A stretch of 64,000 nt of DNA from contig JALPQD010000102.1 of the NCBI GenBank assembly GCA_023101885.1, positions 5,488,227-5,552,226 of the forward strand, given 5' to 3'. A program made the position numbers and the translations under genes. Below, in pieces: positions 22,380 through 34,984 of the stretch. The stretch is from Typhlomys cinereus. Taxonomy: Eukaryota > Chordata > Mammalia > Rodentia > Platacanthomyidae. Below the pieces are notes generated by a model. It was given only the letters and a program-made list of their open reading frames with translations. It was not told the origin of the DNA and did no database searches. How positions within the stretch are numbered: position 1 is the first letter of the stretch; every line of letters starts with the position of its first letter.

Positions 22380-24420
22380 GGTTGCCCTCCCTCTTTAGTC
22401 CTCCCCTATATCTACTTTCATTACAAAAAGAACCTGAGAAATGGGGGGCTTCTTCTGGAACTCTGTGACTGACGATTGGCTGTGCTGAGACCAAACCAGG
22501 TGACAATGGAAGAAAACAAAGGCCAAACTCACCAAAAGCTTGGTGCTACTTTACAGTGTGGTCATCATCTCCACTTTGCTATTTACTCTTCTGAGTCCAC
22601 CACTAGTTGCTACATACGTTTTGTGGGGTTTTCTCACAGCTGTAGTATGATCAAGCTCTTGCACCTCAATGGAAACCTCACAAGCTTGTGTTTATGTAAC
22701 AGCAAGTAGTTAAGATTTTAGGGTTAGCTTTAAGGGTCATATGTGAGTCTTAAAAAAATTCCTTTAAAACACTACTCTGTGTTCACAGGAATATAAAAAG
22801 GAGTCATTACCCATCTGTTTCAGAAGACATATCCCTACAAATATCTGAAAATTCAAGTTGTAGCATTGGTTATGTTTTATATCACTTTAACATGAATATT
22901 TTTACTGTTACTTATACTAGGAAAAAAGCTGTAAATGCAGATTTACCATCACTTACGCCAAAGCCATTAGAAAATGTTTAACATTTAAAAATAAACCTAA
23001 CAAAAGCAAGCTGAGGGTATAGAATGTTGACAAAGGGCAAAGACAGTTTATTCACCTTCATGTGTACACTGCATACATACATCATTACATGCTGCATAGC
23101 AATCAGTGTTCACTACATTCTGGAACTCATCAGAGAATAAGGAGACAAATTAGCAAGAAAGGAGACAAATTAGCAAATTAGCAAGAAAGGAGACAAATTA
23201 GCAAGAAAAAGGGAAATGATAGCAAGCAGTTTTTTATTTTAATACTCCTTGTGGTGAAAAAACACTGACCAAAAACCAAATGCCCAAATGATAGTAGCAA
23301 AATACTGCAAGGATGATTCATTACAAAAAGAACAGTGTTAGAAGAAGTGCTGGCACAGGATGGATTATGGGTAACTATTATCTTCTCCTCTTTCTTAGCC
23401 CCAATCCCCTTGGGGATCTAAAATCAACTGTCAACTTACTCCATTTCCTCTTTTTACATTCTAGTTTATTTTTCTCTCTTTACAATTCTCTTACTTATGA
23501 AACAGTACACCAAAAATAGTAAGCAACAAAGAAAAGTGAATTAGCTGGAAGGAATGAGGGAGAAGAAGTGGAGGCGAGCTGCTGGGCTGCTTCCCTTCTC
23601 CAGCCACTGCTGACATATGGTTGAGTGGGGCAATGTTTCCTGTTAGCCACTACTTCAACTTCTGGACCTAGCCGCTTCTAAAGAAGTCTTCAGACTCACA
23701 TATGATACTACCCACACCCTGTTTAACTGAACTCCAACACATTCAGTTTTCCTGTTCTAACATGTTCACTATAACTGAAAGCTCTAATTTCAACTCAAGG
23801 TCTTACTATGTTTATATCCCTTGCCTTGAACTTGTTTATTTTTGTTACAGTGTACTTTACCTTTTATCAGTTGCCAGGCTGACAATATTCTTGCCTCAAA
23901 ACAACTTGCTATTGCAGAAGCAAAGCATAGTGATACCTAGGAAAGGCCATGTCTACAACTTTAAACATGTCTATAACTTTAAAAAGAAAGAAAAAAAAGT
24001 ACATCAAAGATATTGTCTCTATATTAAGCAGTTCAAAGCTCCAAACATATTTGAAACCCAGACAAGAAACACTAGTTAAACCAGGCTGTGGCATTCTCTG
24101 AATAAACATAGCTGTTCCATCCCCTTTTCTTTATATGTTTAATTTGCCTTTAATCACAAGCTCTCAAAATCTTGTATCTACATGGCTGTAAAAGACTTAA
24201 AAGTTGTTTTGATTCGATGTTATGATAACTTAATGTCAAGGCCATTATGTAAATACATAAAAGAGATATTTTTCATAATTTCAACCACATCTAGTAAAGT
24301 TTCAGTAACTCATTCTCAAACATTCTAGTTATGTTCTAATTACACATTGATGAAATAAAATAATAAATTTAGTAATTGTTATTCATTTAAAGAACAGGTG
24401 ACATTCATATTTTAAAAGTA
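22380..24420. other. Unassigned intronic sequence
   Basis: Two kilobases without a supported gene. It contains the short 20-bp tandem at 23133-23205. The 125-codon frame at 23702-24079 has no splice context or recognisable motif. Confidence 0.45.
23133..23205. repeat. 20-bp minisatellite, about 3.5 copies
   Basis: GGAGACAAATTAGCAAGAAA repeats three times with one 8-bp internal duplication (AAATTAGC). Confidence 0.9.
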
Positions 24421-24424
24421 AGGA

Positions 24425-24552
24425 GTTTTCTTTTTTTATAATTTTTGAGATTGGGTCTCAACCTTGGCTGGCATGGAATTTCCAATTTTCCTCCATCAGC
24501 CTTACAAGTGCTAAGATTATAGGAATGTGCCACAACCTCAAGCTCAAGGTGG
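24425..24552 (-). mobile_element. B1-like SINE, minus
   Basis: GAGATTGGGTCTCAACCTTG, GCTAAGATTATAGGAATGTG: complement of a decayed B1. Confidence 0.75.
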
Positions 24553-24879
24553 TTTCTTAATAATACTTTACTTTCTATTATTAACTTAACTCAGTTATAT
24601 GTATGTTTATATGTATGTTGTGTATAAAAAGGTTCATGTGTATATATCAATCAACTCTCTATATTTTATTTCAGGGCCTAGTCCCATCTACTACGGGCTG
24701 AGCTTTCCCCATCAGCTAGATGATCTTCTGTAGGTTTGCTCTGGGCCCAACTCAAAAACTCAAGATCCTCTCACTGAATCTGAAGCTCACTAATTGGGAA
24801 GACTAGCAGGCTAAAGAGCTCCAAGGATTCTCCTGTTTCCACACCCCAAAGTTAGCACATACCTGTGTCACCATGTTTG

Positions 24880-24985
24880 ATTTTTTTTTTTTAAACATAG
24901 GCACTGGGGATCTAAATTCAGGTACCAATGCTTACATAGCAGGCACTTTATTGATTGAGCCACTGTCCAGTTCCCAGTTAACAAG
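24880..24985 (-). mobile_element. tRNA-derived SINE fragment, minus
   Basis: Poly(T), GGCACTGGGGATCTAAATTC and TTGATTGAGCCACTGTCCAG: head complement of a B2/ID-type SINE. Confidence 0.75.
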
Positions 24986-25127
24986 ATTTTACAGTTTATT
25001 AGTAGGAATCTATCACAGGAAAGCATTTAAACTTATTTAGAAAGCAACCTTTTAAAACATATTAAAATGTTTTTAATATGACCAACTGATATGTGAATTA
25101 AATGGCATTACTAATTCAAGCAACATC

Positions 25128-25546
25128 TATTATAATTAGGCACAGGTATCAACTTGACAGTTGAGGGTTTGAGCTTTGGGCACATTTGTAGAGAATTAGT
25201 GGTTGAGTTAAGCCGAGAGCAAACCTGTAGGAGATTGTCTAGCTGATAGGGAAAGCCCAGCCCATGCTAGATGAGACTAGGTCCTGGAATAAAATACAGG
25301 GAGCTGATTGAGAAAGTTGGCATCCTTGTATACACTTGGCTAGACATGCTGGTCTGGCAAGTAAGGATCATCCCTCTTTCAGCTATTATGTAGAGAGAGT
25401 GTGGTCAGTTCCCTCGGCCCTGTGTGAGCTCTCCTGTCAAGCCAGACTGAGAACTGTAACCAGACAATCATACGAGAAAATAAACCCCTTGTTCCCTTAA
25501 GCCATCTGATGGTGATCTAATCAACAAATCATGCAGGCTAACTGTA
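25128..25546 (+). mobile_element. ERVL-class solo LTR, plus
   Basis: TATTATAATTAGGCACAGG to a GCTAACTGTA end, with AATAAACCCCTTGTTCCC near the 3' end. ACATC flanks both sides (25123-25127 and 25547-25551). The repeat extends to 11 bp if the LTR's own first bases are counted. Confidence 0.85.
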
Positions 25547-26070
25547 ACATCTATTAATCTGTAATTGACATTAAGTTGCACGTTATAGCAGTTACTCTTC
25601 TCAGTTGCTGTGAGATAAGACTCCAACTCAAGCAACGTAAGAGAGAAAAGGAAGATTTATTCAGCTTATGGTTCCAGAGGGATGATGGAGTCCATCATAT
25701 GGCTGGCTGACAGAAGTTGAAAGCGGTCTAAGACACATCCTTCACAGAGCAGAGAGCTGCAAAACCATCAGCTACAAGAACAAACCTCTCTCTGGATGAA
25801 GGTTTGGCTAATCAATCTCAAGGCCTACCTCCTGTAACTGCCTTTCTCTAGCAAGGCTCCACATCTCAAAGATGCAATAACCCTCTGAAATAACAACTAA
25901 AGATTCAAATACGTGAGTCTGAGGGAGACAACTCACATTTCAAACCATGATATTCCACTCCTGGCCCCCATAGGTTCACTGCCACCTCATACCATACTCA
26001 GTCCAACTTTAAAAGTCCTTATAGACTACATATAGTCCCAACACAGTCCAAAAGTCCAAAGCCTCCTGCA

Positions 26071-26972
26071 GAGAGGGGACCATGTTACAGCAGAGAAAAT
26101 AGGACACCATTAAGGACTGCAAGTAAGTAATGAGACATCTGGTTAAGTTCACAGACTTTCCTTCCTGATCATTTGCAACTGATGGGGTATAATCTCACCA
26201 GAAAGGGAGGGCATATAGTCTGGCAGATAGAAAGTAACCATTTTGGAAATGGGTGATAGACCCCTCTCTCGCCACGGTCTCCTACTTTTATTTCATCTAC
26301 CTTTGAATATACTGTTATAACAAGACTCTAATTTAACAGGTTTTTATCTCTGGCCAGGGGGTGACTTCCAATACCCATCAGGATGGAGCCAAGGGCATTA
26401 TAGGAGCAGCAAAACTGAAAAAAAAAATTAACAAACCATAATTCAGAACATCAGAGACTCTATTTCAACCACCTGGAACTGGGCCAGCCTAATCTCTCCC
26501 CATCCTGAAGCTCAGGGAAATTTGCGGAAGAGGGGGTGGTAAAATTTAAGAGCACAAGGATGGGAAGAGTAACGATATGCAAGATACTCCACAAGTTAGG
26601 GCCGAAGTAATCATAATAGGGGTTTGCATGACCTGAGCTATGTCCAACACATTATTGACCCCAAAGTCTAGCACGGACTAAAGGCACTGGGATCCTTGAA
26701 GGCTAGGGACTGACAGTCACAGTAGTGTTCCTAAGCTTAAGGGGAACACAAGAAAGGGTTCTGGGAAATGCCCCTGGGTCCTTGCACCTCATCGGAGAGG
26801 AGGACCCAGAGGAGAGTTTGGCATGCACAGTAAAGGATGTTCTGGAGATTGGGGGGGGGAGGAACTGGGGGATGGAGAGGGAGGGGAGGGGGGAACAGGG
26901 GGGTCAGGGGGACCGGTGTACCTGTTAAGTTTGTATGAGCGCTAATAATAATAATAATAATAAATTTTTTAA
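26071..26972 (+). mobile_element. L1 3'-UTR insertion in MaLR interior, plus
   Basis: 3' UTR only, with G-tract 26850-26910 and (AAT)n-rich tail. Target duplication AAAG[C/T]CTCCTGCA at 26058-26070 and 26973-26985 with one mismatch. Antisense to the host MaLR element. Confidence 0.93.
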
Positions 26973-27806
26973 AAAGTCTCCTGCAAAATCAAAAGACAAG
27001 TTACATACTTCCAACATACAAAGGACAGAATTAACATTCCCATTCCAAAGGCGAGAGATGGGGGCATATCCAGGAAAGATCAGTCCATAATAAGACTGAA
27101 CACCAGCAGGATAAACTCCAAATCCAGCAAATGAGCCTCTTGTTGAATCATCTCAATTCCAAAGGGCTTTGATTCCACCACTCCAATGCAGCTGCCCCGA
27201 GAACACCTCATCCTCTTGGACTGTCTCCTTTCAGGGTATGTAGATCTCCTTGGCAGATGTTACAAGTTGGCTCTGGCATCTATAATATCTTCACTTCTCA
27301 ATAGCAAGCCAGGCTTTAACTCACAGCATAAACTGCCCTTCTTGGGCTTCCAAACTGCAGGCTTCCTGCCACATTTTGCCTGGCTTCTGCTATTTTCTGA
27401 AACTTTGGAGAAGGGATCCATGACCTCATCCTTCTTACATCTTTGATGCCTCTAAAATCAGGACCACATGGGCAACTTTGCCAAGCTTTGCTCTAACCTC
27501 CAGGTGGAGAGTGACCATTTGGATTCACAGCTGGTTTAGCTTCTCAGTGCTGACTATATGCAAAAATCTGTCTTGGGCTTTTGCTTTAGAAGAGCAAATA
27601 ATCCCCTTGGAACCCTGATCTTCAGCTCTTACCTTTGAAAAAATTTAGATTCTTATAGATAGGAACCTTCTCTGATGATCTTGCCCTCAAGGTGCAGCCT
27701 CTCCTATTATCCAAACGAACAGCAAGCAGGCTTGGGTTCACTAATTGAACTTATCTCTTTAACAGTTGCTGCCATTTTGCTGTCTGCTTTCTCTGTAGGC
27801 TTGCTT

Positions 27807-28060
27807 TTACAGTTTTCCTTCCAATTCACAATTTATTTCTTTTTGACTGATTTCTTGCTCTTTTTCATAACTCTGAGCATGAATGTTGAAAAGCAGCCAT
27901 GCCACACTGTCAAGACTACATTGCCTTGAAAGGTCTTCCTCCAAACACTCAAATTTAACCTCAGGCAAACTTACAGGATTAGGGCAAAACTTGATTAAAC
28001 TCTCTGCCAAAACATCAATCCATTTGCCCCTCATCAAGTTTCCAACACAGTCTCTGTTCC
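27807..28060 (-). pseudogene. MaLR interior open frame, related to 40894-41886
   Basis: On the minus strand an open frame reads with clear protein-level similarity to residues 30-90 of the 40783-41886 frame: shared blocks include S-L-x-K-F-C, S-L-P-E-x-K, L-E-C-L-like, R/K-Q-C-S-L-D and Q-S-Y-E-K-E-Q. A small indel separates the copies. Downstream the frame closes, so this copy is broken. Confidence 0.65.
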
Positions 28061-29329
28061 CTTTCTGTACCATCAAAAGATGGATTTCCATTGCTTGTGT
28101 CTCTCACAGCATTACCCTCTTCCAAAATCTTACAAGAATGGTCCTTTCGGTCTGTCTCTGAGATACAAAGGCTTTCTTAGTGCAAAGTCCCAAAGGTCTC
28201 CATATTTCTCCCTATGAACATTTCCAAAGGCTTACAAGACATATCAGAGCAATGACCATACTTCTCTACTTACAGTATCAACTTTTTTCAGCTTTGCAAA
28301 CATGTTACTTTCTAATACTGGATCCTCTTTATCTCACAAGCAACACCCCAGTTCTTTGGTACCAATTTCTCTCAACTTCAAAGCACTTCAGGGTCTGGAA
28401 TCAAATGCTCTTAATCTCACAACAATACTCCACTACTCAGTACCAATTTCTGTATCAGCTACTCTCTCTGTTGCTGTGAGATACCACTCAAAGTCAAGCA
28501 ATTTAAGGGAGAAAAGGGAGATTTACTCAGTTTGTAGTTCCAGAGGGGCAATACAGTCCTTTATGATGGAAAAGGCATGGCTGGCTGGCAGAAGTTGGAG
28601 ATGGGCTAAGTCACTGCAGACATTATGGAGGCAGAAAGCTGCAAAATTACCAGCTGCAAAAGCAGAACTCTCCTGGAAGTGGAGTAGAGCTATCGACCTC
28701 AAAGCCCACCCCTTGTGACTGCTTCCCTTCAGCAAAACTCCACTTCTTAAAGGTGCCATGACCTTCTCAAACAACTAAAGATTCAAACACATGCGCTTAT
28801 GAGGGACAACTTACATTTCACACCATGACACATGTTTTTGAAAACTATTCTGTGATCCACATTTCAGAGCAATTTCCCACAAACTGAATTCTATTTTTCT
28901 TGTCTTTCTGACATATAAGCAGTCAACAAAGCAGAGTATAAAATAAAAGAAAAAATGGAAAAAGAAAACTGAAAAACTTCAAAAGACTATAAAAGAAGAA
29001 AAAAAAAGAGGTAGGGAGGGAAGAAGAAAGAAGACATAACTGAAAACAAGAATCAAAAACCAAGTTATAATTTAAGATCTGCTCTTCAGGAGAAAACTCA
29101 TGCCTGACACTGTGAACCAGGCTTAGGACCTGTGGATAGGGAAGTCATAATCCCTAAGCAAGAACCCACTACTGATGCTCTGCTACATGAACATGGGAAT
29201 AAATTGCTTTTTAAATACTTATCTTTATACCCACAGATAAAAGGGGCTTTCAGTCTTCCACCTAGCTTTTTATAATGGAAGGCATTCAATACAGTGAATT
29301 GCAACCGGCTAAAGTATAGAGACAAGCAA

Positions 29330-29855
29330 TTGTGGAGTGCTTGGTCCTAAAAAGAACATTTCTACCCACCCACAAGGCTCAGGGAATGTGCAAAAGAGAG
29401 GGCAGAAAGAACTCAAGGGCCAGAGAGTACGGTAAAGTGCCTCCAAACAGTGTCTTCTGGACAAGACAAGGCTGCCGAACCCATGAACTCATGGCAGCTA
29501 TGGTTACCTGCACAAGACCAGCACAAGATTGGGTGAACCTGCCAACATTCATCATGGAGAGACACCACCTCTCCTTGAGGGACTATGGTTAATACCAGCT
29601 GTGGGAATGGCAGCTACTTTCTTCAGTGGTATAACAATGATATATTGCCCATGCTCAGCAAGTACGCAGGCACATATTAATGCAGGGAGCCCTTATTAAC
29701 CTCAGTAGATCACACACACAAAAAGATATGAAAGTAGAGGGAGATTGTTTGAGAACAAAAAGGACTTCAGTGGGAAGGGAGGTGGGATTGGGTGATAGAG
29801 GAAATAAGTGAAGTTCGTTGTATGCATGTATGAAACTGTCAAAAAATTTTAAATT
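29330..29855 (+). repeat. Rodent interspersed repeat, copy 2 of 2
   Basis: Shares block order with 2845-3290, plus an upstream block TGGTTACCTGCACAAGACCA. Ends GTATGCATGTATGAAACTGT then A/T-rich. Resembles an RMER1-like rodent repeat, but the name is not certain. Confidence 0.5.
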
Positions 29856-29859
29856 ATTT

Positions 29860-31500
29860 CACCAATTTAAAAAACAAGTTAAAAATGATAAAAAATTATT
29901 TTTAATATCAAATAATTCTCACAGAGTACCAGCGACAAACAACTACCTCTTCCCAGGTACATATACATGTACCTATATATTCAATTAATCTCCCTATTCT
30001 CAATTATACTTCCTCAACTCCAGATATCACCCAGCCTAGAAAGACTCTCTATTTAATATCCATAGTCATTTGAGGTCTTGTCTCTATCTACATATCTATC
30101 CCCATGAAGACAGGGATTGATGCCTATCTTCCTGATGGACAGACTCCCTACTATGCATGTGCCTAATAGGTAGTAAATGAATGAATGAATGAATGATATA
30201 CAAATCTCTAGTCATGACCTCCACAGCCACTTACCCAAGGAAAATGTAGAAATTACTTACAAATACTCTGCACACAATCTGAGAGTTTACAGAATCTTAA
30301 ACCCACTGTCAGCCCCAGAAAGGTTTCCTGAGATAAAGAAACTCTGCATAAAAGGCTATGCATGAAGTTAAGGTTATTATTATATGTAACTATTCAGGAC
30401 ATATAGCCACTTTATTTTCATAATGTTTGAGTACTTCCCTCTTTATGAGTAGTTCAGCTCATTCTAATACCCAATAAAGACAGAAATCTTGTTTCCATAA
30501 TAACTCAAGTCCTTTTCTTCCTAAAAGCTCATGTTTCTTTGCTCAATACCTTTATCCCATGTAGCTTCACTGTCTGATTTTTCACATCGCAGCCATTCAA
30601 ACATTGCCTGTTAGAGAGGTCTTCCCTAATCAGACCTGTCTAAAAATACACACAAAAATACCAGGGCTACCTCTTCACAATACTCATTACATGTACATTT
30701 TATATATATCATGTATACATGACTATATAAATATTCAACATTTGAAAGTGAGGGCTTCTGGACTTAGAGCAGTAGCTACTTATAGTTAGGAAGTTGTGAG
30801 TACTTGGCAGGATAGACTGGCAGGATATGTTTGTGACCATATAGAAAGACAGAGTGGTGTCAGCCCATGTATGACTACTAAAAGATTTCTTCCATGCTTA
30901 CTAGTTTTTCTGTGATATTAAGCTAATGGAAGTAACAAAGAGAGGGCAGAATAGAGGGAGTAAAGCATGGTAACATGGTAACAGGAAATGTTTGCTTTGG
31001 GCACAATGAAAGTAGGTGCTATTTATCCAAAGCCAGACTTTCTATTTGTGTATGAACTTCTTACTCAAAATAAACCCCAGGTGCTCTGGCAACCAGGTAC
31101 ACAAATACTCCCTGCTCAGTAAGTTTTCTTTCTTTTTTTCTTTTTTTTTTGTGGGAAATAGAGCCTAACTAAGAATTCATAAAACAACAGACTTATCTTA
31201 TCTGATACGTTTTGAATAGGGGCTAATTTTTATTTAGATTTTCTTTTGAAAAGTGTTAAGCACAAAAGGAGCCCAGCTATTTTGAAACAGATGAACATAA
31301 AACATCAAGATTTCTGAGTTTACATTTTAGCAAAAGCCATCTTTAAAAGATTCACTTCTGACCATGAAAACAAGGTACTGAAGCAAAAAGAACAAAAAGG
31401 GTCATGAGGGAATGGTCTATGAGAGCTGTCTCTCCCATCCTATACCATCTCCATCTCTTTCCATTTCTAGTTTTGGAAATAGTGTTTGAAGTAAGTCCAA
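29860..31500. other. Unassigned intronic sequence
   Basis: No gene signals. Short (GAAT)n at 30176-30197 and a T-run at 31131-31150. Confidence 0.45.
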
Positions 31501-31518
31501 CCTTAAATTTGATATACA

Positions 31519-31689
31519 CAAATTAAAGGATGCTCCAGGGATGGGGGTGGGGGGAGGCACTGAGAGATAGAGAGGAAGGGAGGGGAAAAGAAGGGGAAAA
31601 GGGGGGAGGGAACAAGGGAGTCCAGGAAGGGGTGGATGGAGGGAGGGGACCGGGGTACCTAATAAGTTGGTTTGAGTGGAAATAAAAAA
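31519..31689 (+). mobile_element. L1 3'-end insertion, 171 bp
   Basis: Only the last part of the 3' UTR with G-tract and short A-tail. Perfect 14-bp target duplication AAATTTGATATACA at 31505-31518 and 31690-31703. Confidence 0.95.
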
Positions 31690-31984
31690 AAATTTGATAT
31701 ACAGCTGACTTTTGCCTTCAAACTATTTTATTCTCTTGTCTCCACTACCCTGGCAGTGAGCTATTATCTAAACTGTTTGATTATTACTTCGGTGTTTGTT
31801 AAATGTAACCTTGACATTATCTGCTATTTTTATAATTTGGCCTTCCCACAGATTTGAATAAGAAAAAAAAAGATTCAAGTGTGTAAATGTACACTTGAAA
31901 AGAACTGGGTCGAAAAATTAAAATTGAAAACAATGACTAGAAATAGAGAAGCCCTTCACTAAATATATTTTTCAAGCCCAAACA

Positions 31985-32342
31985 TTTTCTTTCTTTCATA
32001 TATGTGTGGATGGGGTGAATTTGCATATGGCTGGGTCCATGTGGGTGGGTGTATGTGTGCCTGTGGGCTCAGGGTGATAATCAAAATTCATCCTTGATCC
32101 CTCTACCACCTTTTTGTTGTGAGTCTGGGTCTCTAATTAAATCTGGAGCAAGCCATCAGGGTTGGTCTGGCTAGGCAACTTACTCTGGTAATTTCTAGGG
32201 TCCGTCTTCTAGAACTAGAATTACAAACAGTCTACCATACATTATCTACATTTTTATATGGGATCTGGGAATCTGAGGATCAAAACTTAGGACCTTTTGC
32301 TTTTGAGGCAGGGCTTTAACCAGTGAGACATGTCCCCAACAA
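31985..32342 (-). mobile_element. B4-like SINE, minus
   Basis: GT-rich tail complement, B1-like middle (GTGAGTCTGGGTCTCTAATT), then TTTTGAGGCAGGGCTTTAAC head complement. Confidence 0.8.
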
Positions 32343-32464
32343 ACATTTTTATAATGTGTAGAAAGTTCTACAAAGTTGCTATACTGACAGCAAAGGATTT
32401 ACAATACATGATCTGAAACTAAGTAGATTTCATAATGTGTTGTATTTTTTACTTAACTTATTTA

Positions 32465-32493
32465 TCCATTTATATATTTTATTTAGTGTGTGC

Positions 32494-32543
<50 letters not shown>

Positions 32544-32777
32544 CAGAGGGCACTAAGAATTCCTATGGAGGACCAAGGGTGACTTCCGGAATCACCCTGG
32601 ATTGGTTCTACCTCCTTTCTGCTGTGCTCTGGGATTTCCCAGGCTCCATCCACCAGGGCCTGAATTGCAGGCCGCCACCATTTTCCACCTGGCCTTTTTA
32701 CATGGAACCTGAGATCTGAACTCAGAACCTTCTGATTGCACGGCAGAGTCTTAACCCCTGAGCCATCTCTCCTACCC
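32465..32777 (-). mobile_element. B2-superfamily-type SINE, minus
   Basis: Perfect GT run 32498-32541, GAGGACCAAGGGTGACTTCC, CCACCAGGGCCTGAATTGCA, head complement ending CCTGAGCCATCTCTCCTACC. Confidence 0.88.
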
Positions 32778-32779
32778 TC

Positions 32780-34105
32780 TTCTTTAACTTTCTAAATACA
32801 AATCTGTGTTGTATTTGTGTGTGTGTGTGCTATAGACTTTTTCCCTTTTATTTAATAAAACCGAACAACAAATGGACAAGACAAACAAGACACAAATTTA
32901 GATTATAAAAATAAAATTAGAATAAGAATATTTCAAAATTCATCTTTCCTTGTGTTTTGGAAATGAACTGTACATCTCATCACTTGTGAAGTACCTCCAA
33001 ATTTTATGTGTGGACTTTTAAATAAACTAGTATGCAATTTTAATGAAGATCTGTTTTTAATCTCAAAAATCTTTCTGTTAGAAATGATCTGAAAATCAAA
33101 ATCTAAAACCATTAAAACTACATTAATTATATATGTATCTACATTTGGTAATAGAAAATATATACAGAAACATAGGTTGGATTTTATAGGGTCTTGTGAA
33201 AGTCATATAATTTATTATGGTATTAAATACTATGGCAGATTAAATATACCAAATAAGCACATTCCAATTTTTCTTCCAATTTAAATTATGGTTCCTTTCC
33301 TCCTATACATAAATATTTCTCATACAAATAACATACCACAGTTTATAGCTCTAGTAATTTTTTCCAACTGAAAAGTTCTACTTTTGACCTCTGCCACTCT
33401 CAAAAAATGAAACCTCAACTACAATATGCTATCACATTTGTTTGTTTTGTAAGTATGTGAAGTAATCAACATTAATGAGTGAATAGAAAACAGGGAGGGA
33501 GAAAAAGATGTAGAAGAGGTACACACAAGCAAGCAGAAGGAAGAAATAAGACAAAGAAAAAACACTTTGGTTTTAGACAAATGCAAAGGCATTATATGTG
33601 CCTTGCATGAGATGGGATACTATTAGAAGAAAGAATGAATTTTCATTCTATTAACGAAGAACAAGTCATGTGGTTTTTAATTACACACAAGAAATCTACC
33701 ATGGGAAAAAAATAAAGCATGTTCTGAAAGCCTGCACACTAACATGTGGTATGCTATTAAATATAGTCACCCTTTGAAAATCACTTCGAAGTCTCTATTT
33801 TGACAAGTTTAGACTTCAATATGGGAACAGTTTAACTTTCTTATACAACCCTAACATATACATTGTACAAGCATTTCTGTAATGAACAGTGAACAGAAGT
33901 CCTGATTTTAGGTCTCATTTTATTAAATTCTAGCAATCACTATTCACTTGTAGTATTACTCCACAAAGACTATTTGAAAGTTTGGTATAAATTAGGCAGA
34001 CTTTCATAAAATAAAACATTTTTTTCCCATCAATTCACTATTTAAAATGGAATATCCTTTAACTATCCCCAACTGATCTTCAGCCACAGATTTTGTTTAG
34101 TTATA
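32780..34105. other. Unassigned AT-rich intronic sequence
   Basis: No supported gene or repeat in 1.3 kb of very AT-rich sequence. Confidence 0.45.
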
Positions 34106-34109
34106 CATC

Positions 34110-34500
34110 TTGTGATAATTAATCTTTGCTGTTAACTACAGATTAACAAACAGATTAGCTGCCAGACCTCCAAGAGATGATCTGGACCAATATATTTACA
34201 ACACAAAGACCAACCTTAAATCTGGCTGGAACCTACAGTAGCAGATTAGATAAAAGCAATCAGGAGACAGAAGAGCTCTGGGGCATTCTTGCCTTGTGCT
34301 GGCAAACTCATCTTTCCTCCTGCTGCCATCAGAGCCCAGCTGCTTTCACACTCCACGAAACACATAATTTAAGTTGCCTCCAGCTTCTGCTGCCTTCCAT
34401 GCCATCTCTGCCATAAAGGACTATATCTCCTCTCTGGAACCATAAGCCAAATAAATCTGTGAGTATTGTCTCATAGCAGCAGAAAGAGTAACTGTGACCG
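34110..34500 (+). mobile_element. ERVL/MT2-like solo LTR, plus
   Basis: TTGTGATAATTAATCTTTGC start, CCAACCTTAAATCTGGCTGG, GCCTCCAGCTTCTGCTGCC, CCATAAGCCAAATAAATCTG and an AGAGTAACTGTGAC end. Confidence 0.82.
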
Positions 34501-34600
34501 TGCACACTCACTCATTCATTCAACAATTATTCATCAAGTATCTATTATATGCAAACAATCCTCTAGAAGTCAGAGATGCAGCAATAAATAAAAGTAACAA
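34500..34600 (+). repeat. L2/MIR-type relic
   Basis: CTCACTCATTCATTCAACAA followed by TATTCATCAAGTATCTATTA is the common mammalian-wide L2-type 3' end pattern. Confidence 0.5.
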
Positions 34601-34675
34601 AAAGTTTTGTTTTTCATTTTCTTGTTTTTATAGGTCTTTTAGTTCCTCCTCAGCTATATAGCAACGCTTTGTCTT

Positions 34676-34730
34676 TAATCAAAATCTTAGCCGGGTACTC
34701 TAATCAAAATCTTAGCCGGGTACTCGGCCA
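34676..34730. repeat. 27-bp tandem duplication
   Basis: TAATCAAAATCTTAGCCGGGTACTC occurs twice in direct succession, without mismatches, suggesting a recent slippage. Confidence 0.9.
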
Positions 34731-34984
34731 CCCTATTACATTCTACATAACCCAGGCCTACACCAAGTCACTTGACTAGAGTCTGGACAAAAAGAGGTGG
34801 GAGAAATGGCTCACATGCTCATGTGGGGGTCGGGGAAAGTGGCTCACAACAAAGCAGCTTATTGTATCCCTCTCTAGCCTCTCGTTTGCCTCAGTCAAAT
34901 AGAGTAGCCAGCAAGGCTCATACACAATGACTAGAAAGTTTTTGAAATGAAAGAAAAAGGAAACAAAACAAGAGGGAAGGCACT

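Larger units (their letters stand above)
25584..28830 (-). mobile_element. Complete MaLR-type LTR retrotransposon, minus
   Basis: Two LTRs in the same orientation (25584-25952 as 3' LTR, 28451-28830 as 5' LTR), both running TGTCATGG-like to CA-like on the minus strand. Interior starts with GGTACCGAGTAGTGG-type leader after the 5' LTR and matches the interior of the copy at 38414-42025 in order. The 5-bp flanks are CACGT (25579-25583) and CATGT (28831-28835), a target duplication with one CpG-type change. An L1 is inserted at 26071-26972. Confidence 0.9.

Noticed and set aside
23133..23205. Short spaced repeats that could look like a CRISPR-type array.
   Set aside because: They are contiguous tandem units with no spacers, in a mammalian intron.
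25122..25556. 11-bp flanking repeat suggesting a DNA transposon.
   Set aside because: The element shares LTR sequence with two other copies, and the repeat is longer than 5 bp only because the LTR start happens to resemble the flank.
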